Below are positions 40,682 through 50,909 of a stretch of 61,158 nt of DNA, piece after piece. The notes under the pieces were generated by a model. The model worked only from the letters and a program-made list of their open reading frames with translations, was not told where the DNA came from and made no database searches. Source of the DNA: Gemmatimonadales bacterium (GTDB lineage Bacteria; Gemmatimonadota; Gemmatimonadetes; Gemmatimonadales; JACORV01); assembly GCA_035502185.1 (NCBI GenBank), contig DATJUT010000020.1:1-61158 (forward strand), read 5' to 3'. A program made the position numbers and the translations under genes. How positions within the stretch are numbered: the stretch's first letter is position 1; every line of letters begins with the position of its first letter.

Positions 40682-43120
40682 TCACACCACCAGGTTGACG
40701 AGACGGTCCGGGACGAAGACCACCTTCTTGGGCTGGGTCCCGGAGGTGAATTTCAGCACCGCCGGGTCGGCCAGCGCCGTCTTGACGACCGCCTCCTCGC
40801 CCGCGCCCCGCGGCAGCCGCAGGCGGCTTCGCACCTTGCCGTTGACCTGCACGACGAGCTCGACCTGTTCCGCCACGGCGAGCGCCGCGTCGAAGCTCGG
40901 CCACCGGGCCTCCATGACGGAGGTCGTGCCGCCGAGCCGCTCCCAGCACTCCTCGGCGAAATGCGGGGCGTAGGGAGCGAGCAGGATCGCGAGCGGGGCC
41001 ATCAGGGCCCGGGTGGCGCGGCCGTCCCGCAGCGCGTTGACGTACTCCATCATCGCCGCGATGGCGGTGTTGTAGGAAAGCGACTCGGTGTCCTCGGTGA
41101 CGCGCTGGATGGTCCGATGCATCATGCGGACCACCTCCGGCGAAGCCTCCGCTTCCGCCTTCGCCGTCTGCGCAACTCCATCCGTCAGTGCCCACACCTT
41201 GTCCAGGAAGCGGCGGATGCCGTTGATCCCGGCGTCGCGGAAGTCGCCGCCCTCCTGGTACGGGCCGAGGAACATGAGGTACATGCGGAAGGTGTCGGCG
41301 CCCCACCGGTCGACGTACGCGTCCGGATTCACCACGTTGCCGCGCGACTTGGACATCTTCGCGCCGTCCTTGATGATCGTGCCGTGCGCCCGGAAGCGGC
41401 GGAACGGCTCGTCGAACGGCACGAGCCCGAGGTCGTGCAGCGCCATCGTGATGAAGCGCGCGTACATCAGGTGCAGCACCGCGTGCTCGTTGCCGCCGAT
41501 GTAGGAGGCGACGGGCAGCCACTTGCGCGTCAGCCCGGCGTCGAACGCCACGTCCTCGCGGTCCGCGGAGGGATAGCGCAGGAAGTACCAGGCGGAGTCG
41601 AGAAACGTGTCGGACACGTCGGTCTCGCGCCGCGCCATCCCCCCGCACTTGGGGCAGGGCACGCGGTACCACGATTCCAGCCGCGCCAGCGGCGAAACGC
41701 CCGAGTCGTCCGGGCGGAAATCCTCCAGCGCCGGGAGCACGACGGGCAGGTCCTGCTCGGGCACCGGGACGGTGCCGCAGGCGTCGCAGTAGATGATCGG
41801 AATCGGCGGGCCCCAGTAGCGTTGCCGGGAGATGCACCAGTCGTGGAGCCGGTAGTTCACGACCGGCTTCCCGAGGCCCTTGGACTCCAGCATCGCCGCG
41901 ATGGCGCGTCCGGCCTCGCGCCACGGCATCCCGTCGAAGCCCGGGCTGTTGACCAGGCGGCCATCGGGAACGTCGGGCTCGGCGGCGGCGAGGGGCGTCG
42001 AGGCGTCCTGCCCCGTTCCCGCCACCACGCGCACGCACGGCAGCCGCATCGCGGCCGCGAACTCGAAATCGCGCTCGTCGTGGCCCGGCACCGCCATGAT
42101 CGCGCCCGTCCCGTACTCCATCAGGACGTAGTCCGCGATCCACACGGGCACGGCCGTGCCGGTCGCCGGGTTGCGCGCATAGGAACCGGTGAACACGCCG
42201 GTCTTGGCCTTGTCGCCCACCTTCCGCGAGACCAGGTCCATCGCCGCGACCTTGCGCCGGTAGGCCTGCACGTCGCTGCGCTGCTCCGCGGTGGTCAGGT
42301 CGGCGACCATCGGGTGCTCCGGCGCGAGAACCAGGTAGGTCGCCCCGAAAAGGGTGTCCGGCCGGGTCGTGAACACTGTGATGCGCCGGCCGGCCGGCGT
42401 CTCGAAGACCAGCTCCGCGCCATCGGAGCGCCCGATCCAGTTCGCCTGGATGGTGCGGGTCGAATGCGACCAGTCGGCCGTCTCGAGGTGCTCGAGCAGC
42501 CGCTGGGCGTAGCGGCTGATGGTGAAGAACCACTGGTCCAGCATCCGCTGCTCGACCCGGACGTCCGGATGGCGCTCGCAGAAGCCGCCGATCACCTGCT
42601 CGTTGGCCAAGACGGTCTTGCAGGCCGGGCACCAGTTCACGGCGGCGCGCCGCTTGACGGCCAGGCCGGCGCGGTAGAGCTGCAGGAAGATCCACTGCGT
42701 CCACCGGTAGTACCGGGGATCGGTGGTCTGCACCTCGTAGCGCCAGTCCGCCATCAGGCCGATCCGCTTCAGCTGGGCGCGGAACCGCTCGATGTTGCGG
42801 GGAATCAGCTCCGCCGGATGGCTGCCGACCTTGAGCGCGAAGTTCTCGGAGTGGATCCCGAAGGCGTCGAAGCCCAGCGGCTCGAAGACGTCGCTGCCCG
42901 CGAGCCGCCGGTAGCGGCCGTGGATGTCGGCGCCGACGAACGCGAAGACGTTCCCGACGTGTAGCCCCTCGGCCGAGGGGTAGGGGAACATCATCAGGTT
43001 GAAGTACGGCCGTGCGGCGCCGGCGAGGTCGGCGTGGTTGGTGCCACCCTCCTCCCACCGCCGCTGCCATTTCCGTTCGACGCTCTGCGGATCGTATGCG
43101 GTCGGGTCGGAATTCGGCAT
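40682..43120 (-). CDS. leuS: Leucyl-tRNA synthetase
   Basis: The 812-residue class I synthetase charges tRNA-Leu. [11 protein letters not shown] (~44-54) is the HIGH signature, and K-M-S-K-S is near residue 584. The editing domain has [11 protein letters not shown], and C-P-A-C-K fits a zinc knuckle. Length is normal. ATG 43120 is used because upstream codons overlap the divergent receptor gene; TATCTT lies eight bases before it, so initiation is probably leaderless. Confidence 0.97.
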   Translation of the reverse strand: MPNSDPTAYDPQSVERKWQRRWEEGGTNHADLAGAARPYFNLMMFPYPSAEGLHVGNVFAFVGADIHGRYRRLAGSDVFEPLGFDAFGIHSENFALKVGSHPAELIPRNIERFRAQLKRIGLMADWRYEVQTTDPRYYRWTQWIFLQLYRAGLAVKRRAAVNWCPACKTVLANEQVIGGFCERHPDVRVEQRMLDQWFFTISRYAQRLLEHLETADWSHSTRTIQANWIGRSDGAELVFETPAGRRITVFTTRPDTLFGATYLVLAPEHPMVADLTTAEQRSDVQAYRRKVAAMDLVSRKVGDKAKTGVFTGSYARNPATGTAVPVWIADYVLMEYGTGAIMAVPGHDERDFEFAAAMRLPCVRVVAGTGQDASTPLAAAEPDVPDGRLVNSPGFDGMPWREAGRAIAAMLESKGLGKPVVNYRLHDWCISRQRYWGPPIPIIYCDACGTVPVPEQDLPVVLPALEDFRPDDSGVSPLARLESWYRVPCPKCGGMARRETDVSDTFLDSAWYFLRYPSADREDVAFDAGLTRKWLPVASYIGGNEHAVLHLMYARFITMALHDLGLVPFDEPFRRFRAHGTIIKDGAKMSKSRGNVVNPDAYVDRWGADTFRMYLMFLGPYQEGGDFRDAGINGIRRFLDKVWALTDGVAQTAKAEAEASPEVVRMMHRTIQRVTEDTESLSYNTAIAAMMEYVNALRDGRATRALMAPLAILLAPYAPHFAEECWERLGGTTSVMEARWPSFDAALAVAEQVELVVQVNGKVRSRLRLPRGAGEEAVVKTALADPAVLKFTSGTQPKKVVFVPDRLVNLVV

Positions 43121-43128
43121 AGCGTTGA

Positions 43129-43134
43129 AAGATA
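43129..43134 (-). promoter_or_regulatory. -10-like box for leuS
   Basis: TATCTT on the minus strand lies eight bases upstream of the leuS ATG, without Shine-Dalgarno. No clear -35 box is visible. It lies within 10 bases of the divergent receptor-gene promoter. Confidence 0.45.
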
Positions 43135-43139
43135 GTGGC

Positions 43140-43168
43140 TTGCGGCCGTCCCGAGCCATCCCTACCTT
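43140..43168 (+). promoter_or_regulatory. Promoter of the chemoreceptor gene
   Basis: TTGCGG (43140-43145), a 17-base spacer and TACCTT (43163-43168) are followed after 13 bases by the ATG. The resulting leader would be only about seven bases. Confidence 0.55.
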
Positions 43169-43181
43169 AGCGCCGGCCTTC

Positions 43182-45278
43182 ATGTCCGAGAGCCCGACTC
43201 CAGCCCCGCGCCTCCGCGCGCGCAGCCTCCAACGCACCATCGTCTCGGCGGGCGTCCTCACGGCGATCGTCGTCCTGACGGTCGTCTCGCTGCTGGCGTG
43301 GCGCGCCGCGCGGAGCTACCTCGCGCGCGACGCCGACGTGCGTCTGTCCGACATCGCGCAACGGGCGGCCGCGCTGGTGGGCCTGTACCTGCGCGAGCGC
43401 CGCGCCGAGCTCGACCTCGTCGCGGGCAGTCCGGCGATCGTCGCGGCGGCGCAGGCCGCCGACGCCGAAGCCGCCCAGCGCGGGCTCGCGGGCCGCCGGC
43501 CGGAGGAGGTCGAGCGCGCCTTCGCGGCGACCCGCTCACTGGGCGCCAGTCCCGTCGTGGCGGCCTACCTGCGCTCGCTGGAGGTCCGCTCCGACTTCGC
43601 CGACCTGCTGCTGACCGAGTCGCACGGCTTCGTCGTCGCAGCGTCCCGGCCCCAGCCACGGTTCGGCAACGCGACCCAGGATTGGTGGCAGCGGGCCTTC
43701 CGCGCCGGCTCGTACCAGGGCGTCCCGGCCCTCGACGAGCGGGCGCGCGCCGTGACGCTCCGGATGGCCACCGCCGTTCCGCCCCAGGGCGCACGGCGCG
43801 TCGGCGTGCTCGGCGCGGCATTCGGGCTGAGCACGCTCGCGCGCCTGGTCGCGTCGTCCGACGCGCGGCTCAATGCCCAGGTCCAGGTGGTCGACCGCGC
43901 CGGCCGGCTCGTGATCGGCCGCGACTCCTCCGAGCTGCTCCGCCTGCTGCCCGAGATCGACGCCTTGCGGCTGTCGGACACGGTGGAGTACGCCACGCTC
44001 CAAGTCCCCGACCGCGAGAGCGAGCGCGTCGCCACCGCCCGGGCCTGGCCCGTGGAGTGGTGGGTCGTGGTCCGGCAGCCGGTGTCCGTGGCGTACCGGT
44101 CGGTGGACGAGCTCGGCCGGCTGCTGCTGGTCGCGGCGCTGCTGCTGCTGGTCGTCGGCGTGGCGGCGCTGGCGTCGGGCGGGACCTGGCTCAACCGGCG
44201 CGTCACCGTGCCGGTCGAGCGGATGGCGGCGGCGGCGACCGCGGTCGCCGAGGGCGATCTGTCGCGCGAGATGGACGTGTCCGTCGGCACCAGCGAGGTG
44301 CTGCACCTCGGCACCGCGCTCGCGACGATGCTCGAGTCGCTGCGCCGCCTGGTGGGGGCCATCCGCGCCGCGGCCGACGAGGCGGCGGCGATGGCGGCGC
44401 AGATCAGCGCCTCCACCCAGCAGATGTCGGCCAGCGGCGCGGAGATGGCGGGTACGACCCACGACCTGTCGCAGCGCGCCCAGGATCAGGCGGCCATCGT
44501 GAAGGCCACCGCGGGCGACGCCACCAGGATCCGGGCGATCGCCGGCCGCCTCGCTGCCGGCGCGCGCGACGCGGCGGAGCGCAACCGCGCCCTGCAGGCC
44601 CTGGCGGAGGAGCACCAGCAGCGGCTGGACGACACCACCGCGACCCTGGCGTCGCTGGCCACGGAGGTGGAGCAGGGGGTCGCGGAGGCGGCGGCCCTCG
44701 CGGACGCCTCGGCGCAGATCGGGCGCTTCGTCTCCCAGACCAAGGCCATCGCGACCCAGACCAACATGCTGGCCCTCAACGCCGCCATCGAAGCGGCGCG
44801 GGCCGGCGAGCAGGGCCGCGGCTTCGGGGTGGTGGCCGCCGAGGTCCGCAAGCTGTCCATCCAGGTGGCACAGGCGGCGGTGACCACCGAGGGCACCGTG
44901 AAAGACGTGCTCAGGCGCGTCGGGGCCACCCACGAGACCATGACCCGCGTCGGAGCGGCCAGCACGGCCGCGCGCGGCGCCGCGCGCACCGTCAGCGAGG
45001 GCCTGAAGAGCGTCGCCGATTCGGCCCACGAGTCCGACCGGTTCACCCAGGACATCAGCGCCGCCGCCGCCGAGTCCGAGACCCTCGTGACCGAGATCGC
45101 GCGCCGGCTCGAGGAGCTCGCCCGCAGCACCGACAGCTTCGCGGCCTCGGCGGAGCAGATCGCCGCCTCGTCCCAGGAGCAGAGCGCCGCCACGGAGGAG
45201 ATCGCGGCCTCGGCGCAGGCGCTCGCCACCGCCGCGGACAAGCTGACCTCCGCGGTGCAGACGTTCCGCCTGGTCTGA
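43182..45278 (+). CDS. Methyl-accepting chemotaxis protein (dCache-HAMP-MA)
   Basis: The 698-residue receptor has a transmembrane helix at ~20-43, a periplasmic double-Cache-like sensor to ~300, a second helix at ~305-330, HAMP at ~330-385 and a signalling coiled coil. The hairpin tip reads [23 protein letters not shown] near residue 525, the CheA/CheW contact region. No CheR-binding pentapeptide is seen at the C-terminus (F-R-L-V). No other che gene is in the window. The sensor is organised like that of the Cache-HAMP kinase at 15.4 kb. Confidence 0.93.
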   Translation: MSESPTPAPRLRARSLQRTIVSAGVLTAIVVLTVVSLLAWRAARSYLARDADVRLSDIAQRAAALVGLYLRERRAELDLVAGSPAIVAAAQAADAEAAQRGLAGRRPEEVERAFAATRSLGASPVVAAYLRSLEVRSDFADLLLTESHGFVVAASRPQPRFGNATQDWWQRAFRAGSYQGVPALDERARAVTLRMATAVPPQGARRVGVLGAAFGLSTLARLVASSDARLNAQVQVVDRAGRLVIGRDSSELLRLLPEIDALRLSDTVEYATLQVPDRESERVATARAWPVEWWVVVRQPVSVAYRSVDELGRLLLVAALLLLVVGVAALASGGTWLNRRVTVPVERMAAAATAVAEGDLSREMDVSVGTSEVLHLGTALATMLESLRRLVGAIRAAADEAAAMAAQISASTQQMSASGAEMAGTTHDLSQRAQDQAAIVKATAGDATRIRAIAGRLAAGARDAAERNRALQALAEEHQQRLDDTTATLASLATEVEQGVAEAAALADASAQIGRFVSQTKAIATQTNMLALNAAIEAARAGEQGRGFGVVAAEVRKLSIQVAQAAVTTEGTVKDVLRRVGATHETMTRVGAASTAARGAARTVSEGLKSVADSAHESDRFTQDISAAAAESETLVTEIARRLEELARSTDSFAASAEQIAASSQEQSAATEEIAASAQALATAADKLTSAVQTFRLV

Positions 45279-45286
45279 AAAAACCC

Positions 45287-45312
45287 GCGGGGGCGGCCGT
45301 CGCCGCCCCCGC
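45287..45312 (-). terminator. Rho-independent terminator of serA
   Basis: An 11-base GC stem (GCGGGGGCGGC / GCCGCCCCCGC) with loop CGTC is followed on the minus strand by GGGTTTTTT, whose complement lies at the end of the chemoreceptor gene. It may also stop plus-strand transcripts. Confidence 0.8.
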
Positions 45313-45334
45313 TCCCAGCCCCGACCCGCCCGCC

Positions 45335-46300
45335 CTACTTCGGGAACGCCGCCAGGTTCACCGCGGCACTGAAATCGCTTCGCAGCAGTGCGTCTCCCAG
45401 CGCCGACGCGATCTCGGTGGCCACGCGCGCCTGCGCCTCCGCCGTGGAGGCCGCGAGGTGTGGGGTCAGCAGCACGTTGGGGGCCGCGCGCAGCACCGAG
45501 TCGGCCGGCAGCGGCTCCGGGTCGTAGACGTCCAGCGCGGCCCCACCCACCCGGCCGTCCTGCAGGGCCTTCACCAGGGCCGCGTCGTCGATCAAGGCGC
45601 CACGCGCCGTGTTGATGATCAGGACCCCCTTCTTCACCAGGCTGAGCCGGCGGTCGTCCAGCATGTGCCGGGTGCTCGCGTTGAGCTTGACGTGCAGGCT
45701 CAACACGTCCGCGCGCTGGATCAGGACGTCGAGCGGGATCAGGTCCAGTCCCAGCAGCTCCGCCTGCTCGGCCGTGATCCCCGGATCGTAGCCCACCGCC
45801 GTCATCCCGAATCCCCTGGCGATGGACGCGACGCGGCTGCCGATCCGCCCCAGTCCCAGGAGGCCCAGCGTCTTGCCGCGCAGCTCCGAGCCCTCGAACG
45901 ACTTGCGGTCCCACTTGCCCGCCGCCAGCGAAGCCGCGGCCGGCGCCACCTTGCGGGCGAGCGCCAGCATCAGCGCGAAGGTGTACTCCGCGACGCTGTT
46001 CGAGTTGGCGCCGGGCGCGGTCAGGACCGGGATCTTCCGCCGCGACGCCTCGTCCACGTCGATGGTGTCCGTGCCCATGCCGGCGCGGGCGATGACCTTG
46101 AGCTTGGGCGCCTTGGCGATCATCGCCGCCGTCACCTTGGTCTCGCTGCGCACCACCAGCGCCACCGCTTCACCGAGGGCCTTCTCGAGCACCTCCGGCG
46201 CCTTCCCGGCGGTCTCCACCACCTCGCAGCCCTCCATCGCCCGCAGCATGTCGAGCCCGGCCTTGCCGAGGCGATCCGCCACAACGATGCGGTCAGGCAC
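45335..46300 (-). CDS. serA: D-3-phosphoglycerate dehydrogenase-type 2-hydroxyacid dehydrogenase
   Basis: The 321-residue NAD-dependent dehydrogenase has a Rossmann motif G-L-G-R-I-G-S (~148-154), catalytic Arg in I-N-T-A-R-G-A, Glu in D-V-Y-D-P-E-P and His in T-P-H-L-A-A-S-T. The C-terminal ACT domain of long SerA is absent, as in short SerA forms, so feedback control by serine is unlikely. GTG 46300 follows GGAGGAGG and lies eight bases inside the aminotransferase gene. Together these could perform the first two steps of serine synthesis, or act on glyoxylate/hydroxypyruvate. Confidence 0.85.
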   Translation of the reverse strand: MPDRIVVADRLGKAGLDMLRAMEGCEVVETAGKAPEVLEKALGEAVALVVRSETKVTAAMIAKAPKLKVIARAGMGTDTIDVDEASRRKIPVLTAPGANSNSVAEYTFALMLALARKVAPAAASLAAGKWDRKSFEGSELRGKTLGLLGLGRIGSRVASIARGFGMTAVGYDPGITAEQAELLGLDLIPLDVLIQRADVLSLHVKLNASTRHMLDDRRLSLVKKGVLIINTARGALIDDAALVKALQDGRVGGAALDVYDPEPLPADSVLRAAPNVLLTPHLAASTAEAQARVATEIASALGDALLRSDFSAAVNLAAFPK

Positions 46301-47399
46301 TCTTCAACACCTCCTCCAGGGCGCCGAGGAGCTTCTCCACCTCGGCGACGGTGTGATCACCCATGTGGCCGATGCGAATCGTGCCGTCCTTGAGGTTGCC
46401 GTATCCGGCCCCGATCGTGTAGCCGAACTTCGCGTCCATCGCCTTGGCGACCGCGCCGCCCAGGGCCTTGCCCCCCTCCGGGAGCTTGAGGCAGGACACG
46501 GTCCAGGATCGCCGGCCCTCCTTCGGCAGGTACGTCAGGCCCAGCTTGGCGCCGGCTTCCTTGGCGACCCACTTCTCCACCCGCTCGCGCATCGCGTTGT
46601 GCCGGGCCCAGCGCTTCTCGATGCCGCCCTCGGCCGCGATGCGCTTGAGCTGCGCCTCCAGCGCGTACATGAGCGACAGCGCCGGCGTGTACGGCGTCTG
46701 CTTCTTCCGGATCGCGCCGTCGTAGGCCAGGAGGTCGAGATAGATGCCGCGGTCCGGCAGCGTCTTCGCCCGCTCCAGCATCCGCGGCGAGGCGACGCCG
46801 AGCGCGAGGCCGGGCGGGAGGGCGAGCGCCTTCTGCGAGCCGGTGAGCACGAAGTCGAGACCCCAGGCGTCGGTCTCGACCGGCGAGCCGGCGAGCGAGG
46901 TGACCGCGTCCACCAGGAAGAACACGTCGGCATTGGCGAGCACCACCTGCGCGATCTCGCCGATCGGATTCAGCACCCCGGTCGAGGTCTCGGAGTGCGC
47001 GGCGGTCACGGCGTCCGCGCCGGAGCCCTCGAGCAGCTTCTTCACCTGCTCCGCTTCGAACGCCTGGCCGAGCGGCACCTCGACCTTCACGACTTCCTTG
47101 CCGCAGGCGGCCGCGATCTTGGCGAAGCGCTCGGAGAACGACCCGTTCACCAGACACAGCACCTTGCGACGCACGCCGTTGCGGATCGCCGCCTCCATCA
47201 GGCCCGTGGCGGAGGTCGCCGCGATGTAGACCGGGTTCACCGTCCGGAACGCGGCCCGCAGCGGCGCGTCGAGCCGCTCGAGCAGGGCCTCCGTCTTGGC
47301 GCCCCGGTGCCCGATCATCGGCAGCGTCTGGGCCTGCGCCACCTCCGGCAGGACTTCGGTCGGTCCCGGCAGGAAGAACTTCCCGAACGGGGCGGTCAT
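46293..47399 (-). CDS. Class V aminotransferase (phosphoserine or serine-glyoxylate type)
   Basis: The 368-residue PLP enzyme begins F-F-L-P-G-P-T-E-V-L and has the cofactor Lys in G-S-Q-K-A-L-A (near residue 191), as in the alanine-glyoxylate/serine-pyruvate branch. The coupled serA gene supports a phosphoserine aminotransferase role, as proposed for SerC-like class V enzymes in several phyla. Its ATG overlaps the cysteine hydrolase stop (ATGA). Confidence 0.85.
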   Translation of the reverse strand: MTAPFGKFFLPGPTEVLPEVAQAQTLPMIGHRGAKTEALLERLDAPLRAAFRTVNPVYIAATSATGLMEAAIRNGVRRKVLCLVNGSFSERFAKIAAACGKEVVKVEVPLGQAFEAEQVKKLLEGSGADAVTAAHSETSTGVLNPIGEIAQVVLANADVFFLVDAVTSLAGSPVETDAWGLDFVLTGSQKALALPPGLALGVASPRMLERAKTLPDRGIYLDLLAYDGAIRKKQTPYTPALSLMYALEAQLKRIAAEGGIEKRWARHNAMRERVEKWVAKEAGAKLGLTYLPKEGRRSWTVSCLKLPEGGKALGGAVAKAMDAKFGYTIGAGYGNLKDGTIRIGHMGDHTVAEVEKLLGALEEVLKSA

Positions 47400-48055
47400 G
47401 CGGCCAGCAGGCTGTCCACCAGCCCGCCCTCCACGATCTCTCTCGTCTTCACGATGTGTACCCCCTGTTGAGCCCAAGCATCGAGCAAACGTTGTGCCAT
47501 TTCTCGATCGATGGGCTTCATGGCGTCGCTGACCGCGAACAGCCGCAATTGCGAGTAGCGCTTCAGTAAACCTTCGATCGCGTACCGGTTGCACACGTCC
47601 TGGGCGACCCCGTACAGAACGACGGCCTGCGGTGCCAGAATGCCGAACACCGTTTCGATGTTTTCGTTGGTGAAGACATCGAACCAGTGCTTGTGAAAGA
47701 GCACGTCACCGGGGTGGGCGCGTACGCGATCGGCGAGGGCAACCGGGTCCTCGCGGCCGGGCTCGATCACCAGGGGCTCCCGAAGGCGGGTCTCCGGGAT
47801 CTTCGCCTGTCCCTTGGTGTCGCGCATGCAGTGCTCGGGGAACGTCTCCTTGAAGTCCGGGGCGTGCGACAGCTCGCGGTGGCCCGGCACGTGATCGTCG
47901 GCGCTCGCGATGATCCGGATGCCCTTGGCGTGGGCGTAGTCGGTGAGGCGCTTGAGATTGGGGATGATCGATTCGGAGTCGGGCACGTACAGCTTCCCAT
48001 CGGCGTGCATGAAGTCGTACTGGGTGTCCACGTCCCAGAAGATCACGTTCGCCAC
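47396..48055 (-). CDS. Cysteine hydrolase, isochorismatase/nicotinamidase-like
   Basis: The 219-residue cytoplasmic enzyme has an Asp-Lys-Cys triad: Asp10 region (W-D-V-D-T-Q-Y-D-F), Lys in L-F-H-K-H-W-F-D-V-F and nucleophile Cys in G-V-A-Q-D-V-C-N-R-Y. D-D-H-V-P-G-H fits the metal site of nicotinamidases. Nicotinamide is a plausible substrate, but its coupling to aminotransferase and serA genes hints at another amide. GTG 48055 follows GGGGAGG. Confidence 0.85.
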   Translation of the reverse strand: MANVIFWDVDTQYDFMHADGKLYVPDSESIIPNLKRLTDYAHAKGIRIIASADDHVPGHRELSHAPDFKETFPEHCMRDTKGQAKIPETRLREPLVIEPGREDPVALADRVRAHPGDVLFHKHWFDVFTNENIETVFGILAPQAVVLYGVAQDVCNRYAIEGLLKRYSQLRLFAVSDAMKPIDREMAQRLLDAWAQQGVHIVKTREIVEGGLVDSLLAA

Positions 48056-48268
48056 GGCACCTCCCCTCCGGCCGGCCTAAAGCTCACCGCCCGCTCGGGC
48101 GCGGTCAATCACGCGCCGCCGCACGGCGCGCCGGCCGCGCCGTGGCCGCGACCCGCCGGCGGCTCGCAGGCGACTCGTAAGCCACCCGACAGCAACCGGT
48201 AATCTGGCCCACATCGGGCGTTCATGGCGGGCGGCTAGCGTTTCCCCGAGGACCAACAAGGAGGAGCC

Positions 48269-48955
48269 GTGGTCGCGTTCCTCATGGAGCTGCCCCGCCG
48301 CGAAGGTCGCGGCGGCGCCGCCGCGTCGGTGCTCGTGCACGCCGCCCTCATCTCGGGAGCCGTGATCGCCACCATTCAGACGCGTGCGGCGCCGGCGAAT
48401 CCGCACCCCAGCGTGCCGTTGCTGTGGCTCGTTCCGCCGACCCGCGCGCCGGCGCCGCCTCCGGCTGGCCTGGGCCCGTTGGTGACTCCGCCGGCGCCCC
48501 AGCCCTTCGCCGTGCCCGCGACCGTCCCGACGGTCATTCCACCGCCCCCGACCACGCCGTTCGATCCATCGCGCTTCGGTCTCGAGCCGGTGGGCCCGGC
48601 CGCGGTGGCGCCGGCGCCGGTGGAGACCGGCGCCCCCGGGGCCATCTACGCCGATCGCTGGGTCGAGGAGCCGCCGGTGCTGGTCAGCCACCCTCCCGCG
48701 CGGTTCCCCGACGTCCTCCGGCAGGCCGGCATCGGCGGCCGCGCGGTCGTGGAGGCCGTGATCGACACGACGGGTCGCGCCGAGCCCGGCTCGCTGGCCG
48801 TGCTCGAGGCGACCAACCAACTGTTCGAAGCCCCCGCACGGGCGGTGGTGGCGGGGTCCGTCTACCGGCCGGGCCGCGCGAGCGGGCGCCCCGTCCGGGT
48901 ACGCGTCCGGGTCGCCGTCGTCTTCCGGCTGGAGGGAGGCGACGCTAGGATGTGA
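48269..48955 (+). CDS. TonB-like energy transducer
   Basis: The 228-residue protein has an N-terminal transmembrane helix (A-S-V-L-V-H-A-A-L-I-S-G-A-V-I-A, ~20-38), a proline-rich periplasmic span (~45-115) and a TonB C-terminal domain (P-A-R-F-P-D-V-L-R-Q-A-G-I-G-G-R-A-V-V-E to the end). GTG 48269 has AAGGAGGAG upstream. No ExbB/ExbD gene is next to it. The intergenic 213 bases to the cysteine hydrolase contain TAATCT near 48199 as a possible -10 box. The stop overlaps the following gene (GTGA). Confidence 0.85.
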   Translation: MVAFLMELPRREGRGGAAASVLVHAALISGAVIATIQTRAAPANPHPSVPLLWLVPPTRAPAPPPAGLGPLVTPPAPQPFAVPATVPTVIPPPPTTPFDPSRFGLEPVGPAAVAPAPVETGAPGAIYADRWVEEPPVLVSHPPARFPDVLRQAGIGGRAVVEAVIDTTGRAEPGSLAVLEATNQLFEAPARAVVAGSVYRPGRASGRPVRVRVRVAVVFRLEGGDARM

Positions 48956-49587
48956 CTCGCCCGATGCGATCCCTGCCGCTGCTGACCGCCCTGGTGCTGG
49001 CCGGATCCTGTCGCTCCCAAGCGCAGGAGCTCTACCACGGCTGCGGCCTGGCGGGCGACGCCGTCGAGCCGGGCGTCCAGGCCCTGAACCGGCTCAAGAA
49101 CCGGTACACGGCGCCGGCCGCCGCGGACATCGACACCGGGGCCACCCTGGCGGCGCTGGTGAGTCCCGGCGACGACCGCGGGCGGTGGGACGAGCGCCGC
49201 GGGGCCGTCGTGGTCGGCTACGTCCACGACGTGAAGCCGGGCGGCATCGAGACCGTCAACTGCCGCGCCCGGGACCTGCCCGACCGGGACACCCACATCG
49301 AGCTCGTGCTGGACCCGATGGACGCCGGGGGCGCCCGCCGCGTGATCGTCGAAGTGACGCCGCGGAGGCGGGCGATCATGGCGGCGCGCGGCGCGGACTG
49401 GTCCACCCGGGCGCTGCGCCTGCAGTACCTGGGGAGGTGGGTACGGGTGACCGGCTGGCTGATGTTCGACGCCGAGCATGCCAACGCGTCCGAGAACACG
49501 GCGCCGGGCCGGCCCCGCAACTGGCGGGCGACGGCGTGGGAGGTGCATCCGATCACGTCCATCGAGCCGGTGGCGCGGCCGCGCTGA
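48952..49587 (+). CDS. Secreted conserved hypothetical protein
   Basis: The 211-residue protein (GTG 48952, or ATG 48964) has a signal peptide ending near S-Q-A-Q-E. The mature part, with Y-H-G-C-G-L-A-G-D-A, G-Y-V-H-D-V-K-P-G-G-I-E, V-N-C-R-A and N-T-A-P-G-R-P-R-N-W-R-A-T-A-W-E, resembles a conserved hypothetical family I have seen in Gemmatimonadota and Bacteroidota; a small beta-barrel (OB-like) fold is possible. Three cysteines occur. It is translationally coupled to the TonB-like gene. Confidence 0.75.
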   Translation: MTRPMRSLPLLTALVLAGSCRSQAQELYHGCGLAGDAVEPGVQALNRLKNRYTAPAAADIDTGATLAALVSPGDDRGRWDERRGAVVVGYVHDVKPGGIETVNCRARDLPDRDTHIELVLDPMDAGGARRVIVEVTPRRRAIMAARGADWSTRALRLQYLGRWVRVTGWLMFDAEHANASENTAPGRPRNWRATAWEVHPITSIEPVARPR

Positions 49588-49619
49588 CGCGTGCCTGCCG
49601 TCACCACCTCGACGACGCG

Positions 49620-50834
49620 CTAGCGACTCGTTCCATACTCGATGCCGCGCCGCTCCGGACCCAGCAGCGCCACCAGCGCGCACACCGAGAAGACGATCGC
49701 GCCGGTCACGGCCATGGCCGCGGCGTAGCCGGTGTGCCGGGCGGCGAGCGCCTCCAGCGTCGCGCTGGTGCCGGCGATGAGCACGCCGCACTGGTAGGCG
49801 AAGCCCGGCAGGAAGCCGCGCGCCGCGTCGGGCGCGAGCTCGGTGATGTGCGCGGGGATGACGCCCCACGCTCCCTGCACGAAGAACTGCATCAGGAACG
49901 CGCCCGCCACCAGCAGCGCGATCGAGGGCGCGAACGCCCACAGCGGAATCACCGCCAGGGCCCCGCCGAGCGACAGCGCGATCGAGCGCCGGCGCCCGAG
50001 CCGGTCGGAGACGAAACCCGCGAGCACGCCGCCCGCGAGCGCGCCGACCATCGAGAGGGCGGTGAGCGCCGCACGCCGGGCGGGGGTGAAGCCCCAGTCG
50101 CGCTGGAGGAAGGTGGGGTACAGGTCCTGCGTGCCGTGCGACACGAAGTTCATCATCGCCATCAGCGCGACCAGGTAGAGGAACAGCCGCCAGTGGCGCG
50201 CGATCGCGCGCCCGAGCCCGCGCCAGCTCTCCTCGCGCGAACGGCGCCACACCTCGGACTCCTTCACCCGGTAGCGGACGAACAGCGCCAGCACGGCCGG
50301 CAGTCCGCCGATGAAGAACAGCGGGCGCCAACCCCAGCGCGGGAACACGAAGAAGAAGCACACCGCCGCCAGCAGATACCCGACCGCGTAGCCCTGCTGC
50401 AGCAGCCCCGAGAAGATCCCGCGCAGCCGCGTGGGCACCTTCTCCATCACCAGCGAGGCGCCGACCCCCCATTCGCCCCCCATCCCGATGCCGAACAACG
50501 CCCGCAGCACCAGGAACGAGGTGAACGTCGGCGCCAGTCCCGACAGCACCTCCACCACCGAGTAGAACACCAGGTCGGCCATCAGCGGCAGGCGCCGCCC
50601 GTAGCGATCGGCCAGCAGGCCGAAGACGAACGCGCCCACCGGCCGGAACGCCAGCGTGATCGTGATGGAAAACGCGACCTCGGCGTCGGTGCGGTGGAAC
50701 TCCCGCGCGATGGCCGTCAGCGTCATCACGACCAGGAAGAAGTCGAACGCGTCGAGCGTCCAGCCCAGGAAGCCGGCCAGGACGGCCGCGCGATGGTCGT
50801 CGCGCGCCGCGGCGGCGGGAACGGCGGAGGCCAT
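49620..50834 (-). CDS. MFS transporter, carboxylate/sialate-type
   Basis: The 404-residue protein has twelve predicted helices. F-L-G-W-T-L-D-A-F-D-F-F (~22-33) and G-L-L-A-D-R-Y-G-R-R mark the sialate/lactate (SHS/AAHS) group of MFS proton symporters, and Y-P-T-F-L-Q is typical of the lactate/pyruvate-like set. Start ATG 50834; TATGTT lies eight bases before it. The substrate is probably an organic acid. Transcription begins just after a strong hairpin. Confidence 0.85.
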   Translation of the reverse strand: MASAVPAAAARDDHRAAVLAGFLGWTLDAFDFFLVVMTLTAIAREFHRTDAEVAFSITITLAFRPVGAFVFGLLADRYGRRLPLMADLVFYSVVEVLSGLAPTFTSFLVLRALFGIGMGGEWGVGASLVMEKVPTRLRGIFSGLLQQGYAVGYLLAAVCFFFVFPRWGWRPLFFIGGLPAVLALFVRYRVKESEVWRRSREESWRGLGRAIARHWRLFLYLVALMAMMNFVSHGTQDLYPTFLQRDWGFTPARRAALTALSMVGALAGGVLAGFVSDRLGRRRSIALSLGGALAVIPLWAFAPSIALLVAGAFLMQFFVQGAWGVIPAHITELAPDAARGFLPGFAYQCGVLIAGTSATLEALAARHTGYAAAMAVTGAIVFSVCALVALLGPERRGIEYGTSR

Positions 50835-50842
50835 GGGCTGCC

Positions 50843-50848
50843 AACATA
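50843..50848 (-). promoter_or_regulatory. -10-like box for the MFS gene
   Basis: TATGTT on the minus strand lies eight bases before the ATG, with no Shine-Dalgarno; a -35 box would fall in the upstream hairpin and is not recognisable. Confidence 0.35.
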
Positions 50849-50858
50849 CCCCAAACGC

Positions 50859-50889
50859 ACGGGGCCCGCTCGAGTCGAGCGGGCCCCGT
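50859..50889. terminator. Strong hairpin terminator
   Basis: A 15-base perfect inverted repeat (ACGGGGCCCGCTCGA / TCGAGCGGGCCCCGT) with a one-base centre ends the transcript of the 20-residue gene; GCGTTTG follows on the minus strand. Confidence 0.75.
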
Positions 50890-50909
50890 CGCTGGCTGCC
50901 GGATGGCCG

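Noticed and set aside
48056-48268. Possible small gene or RNA in the largest gene-free gap (213 bases)
   Set aside because: I found no frame with ribosome site, no hairpin with T-run and no RNA-like structure; only a weak -10-like TAATCT near 48199.
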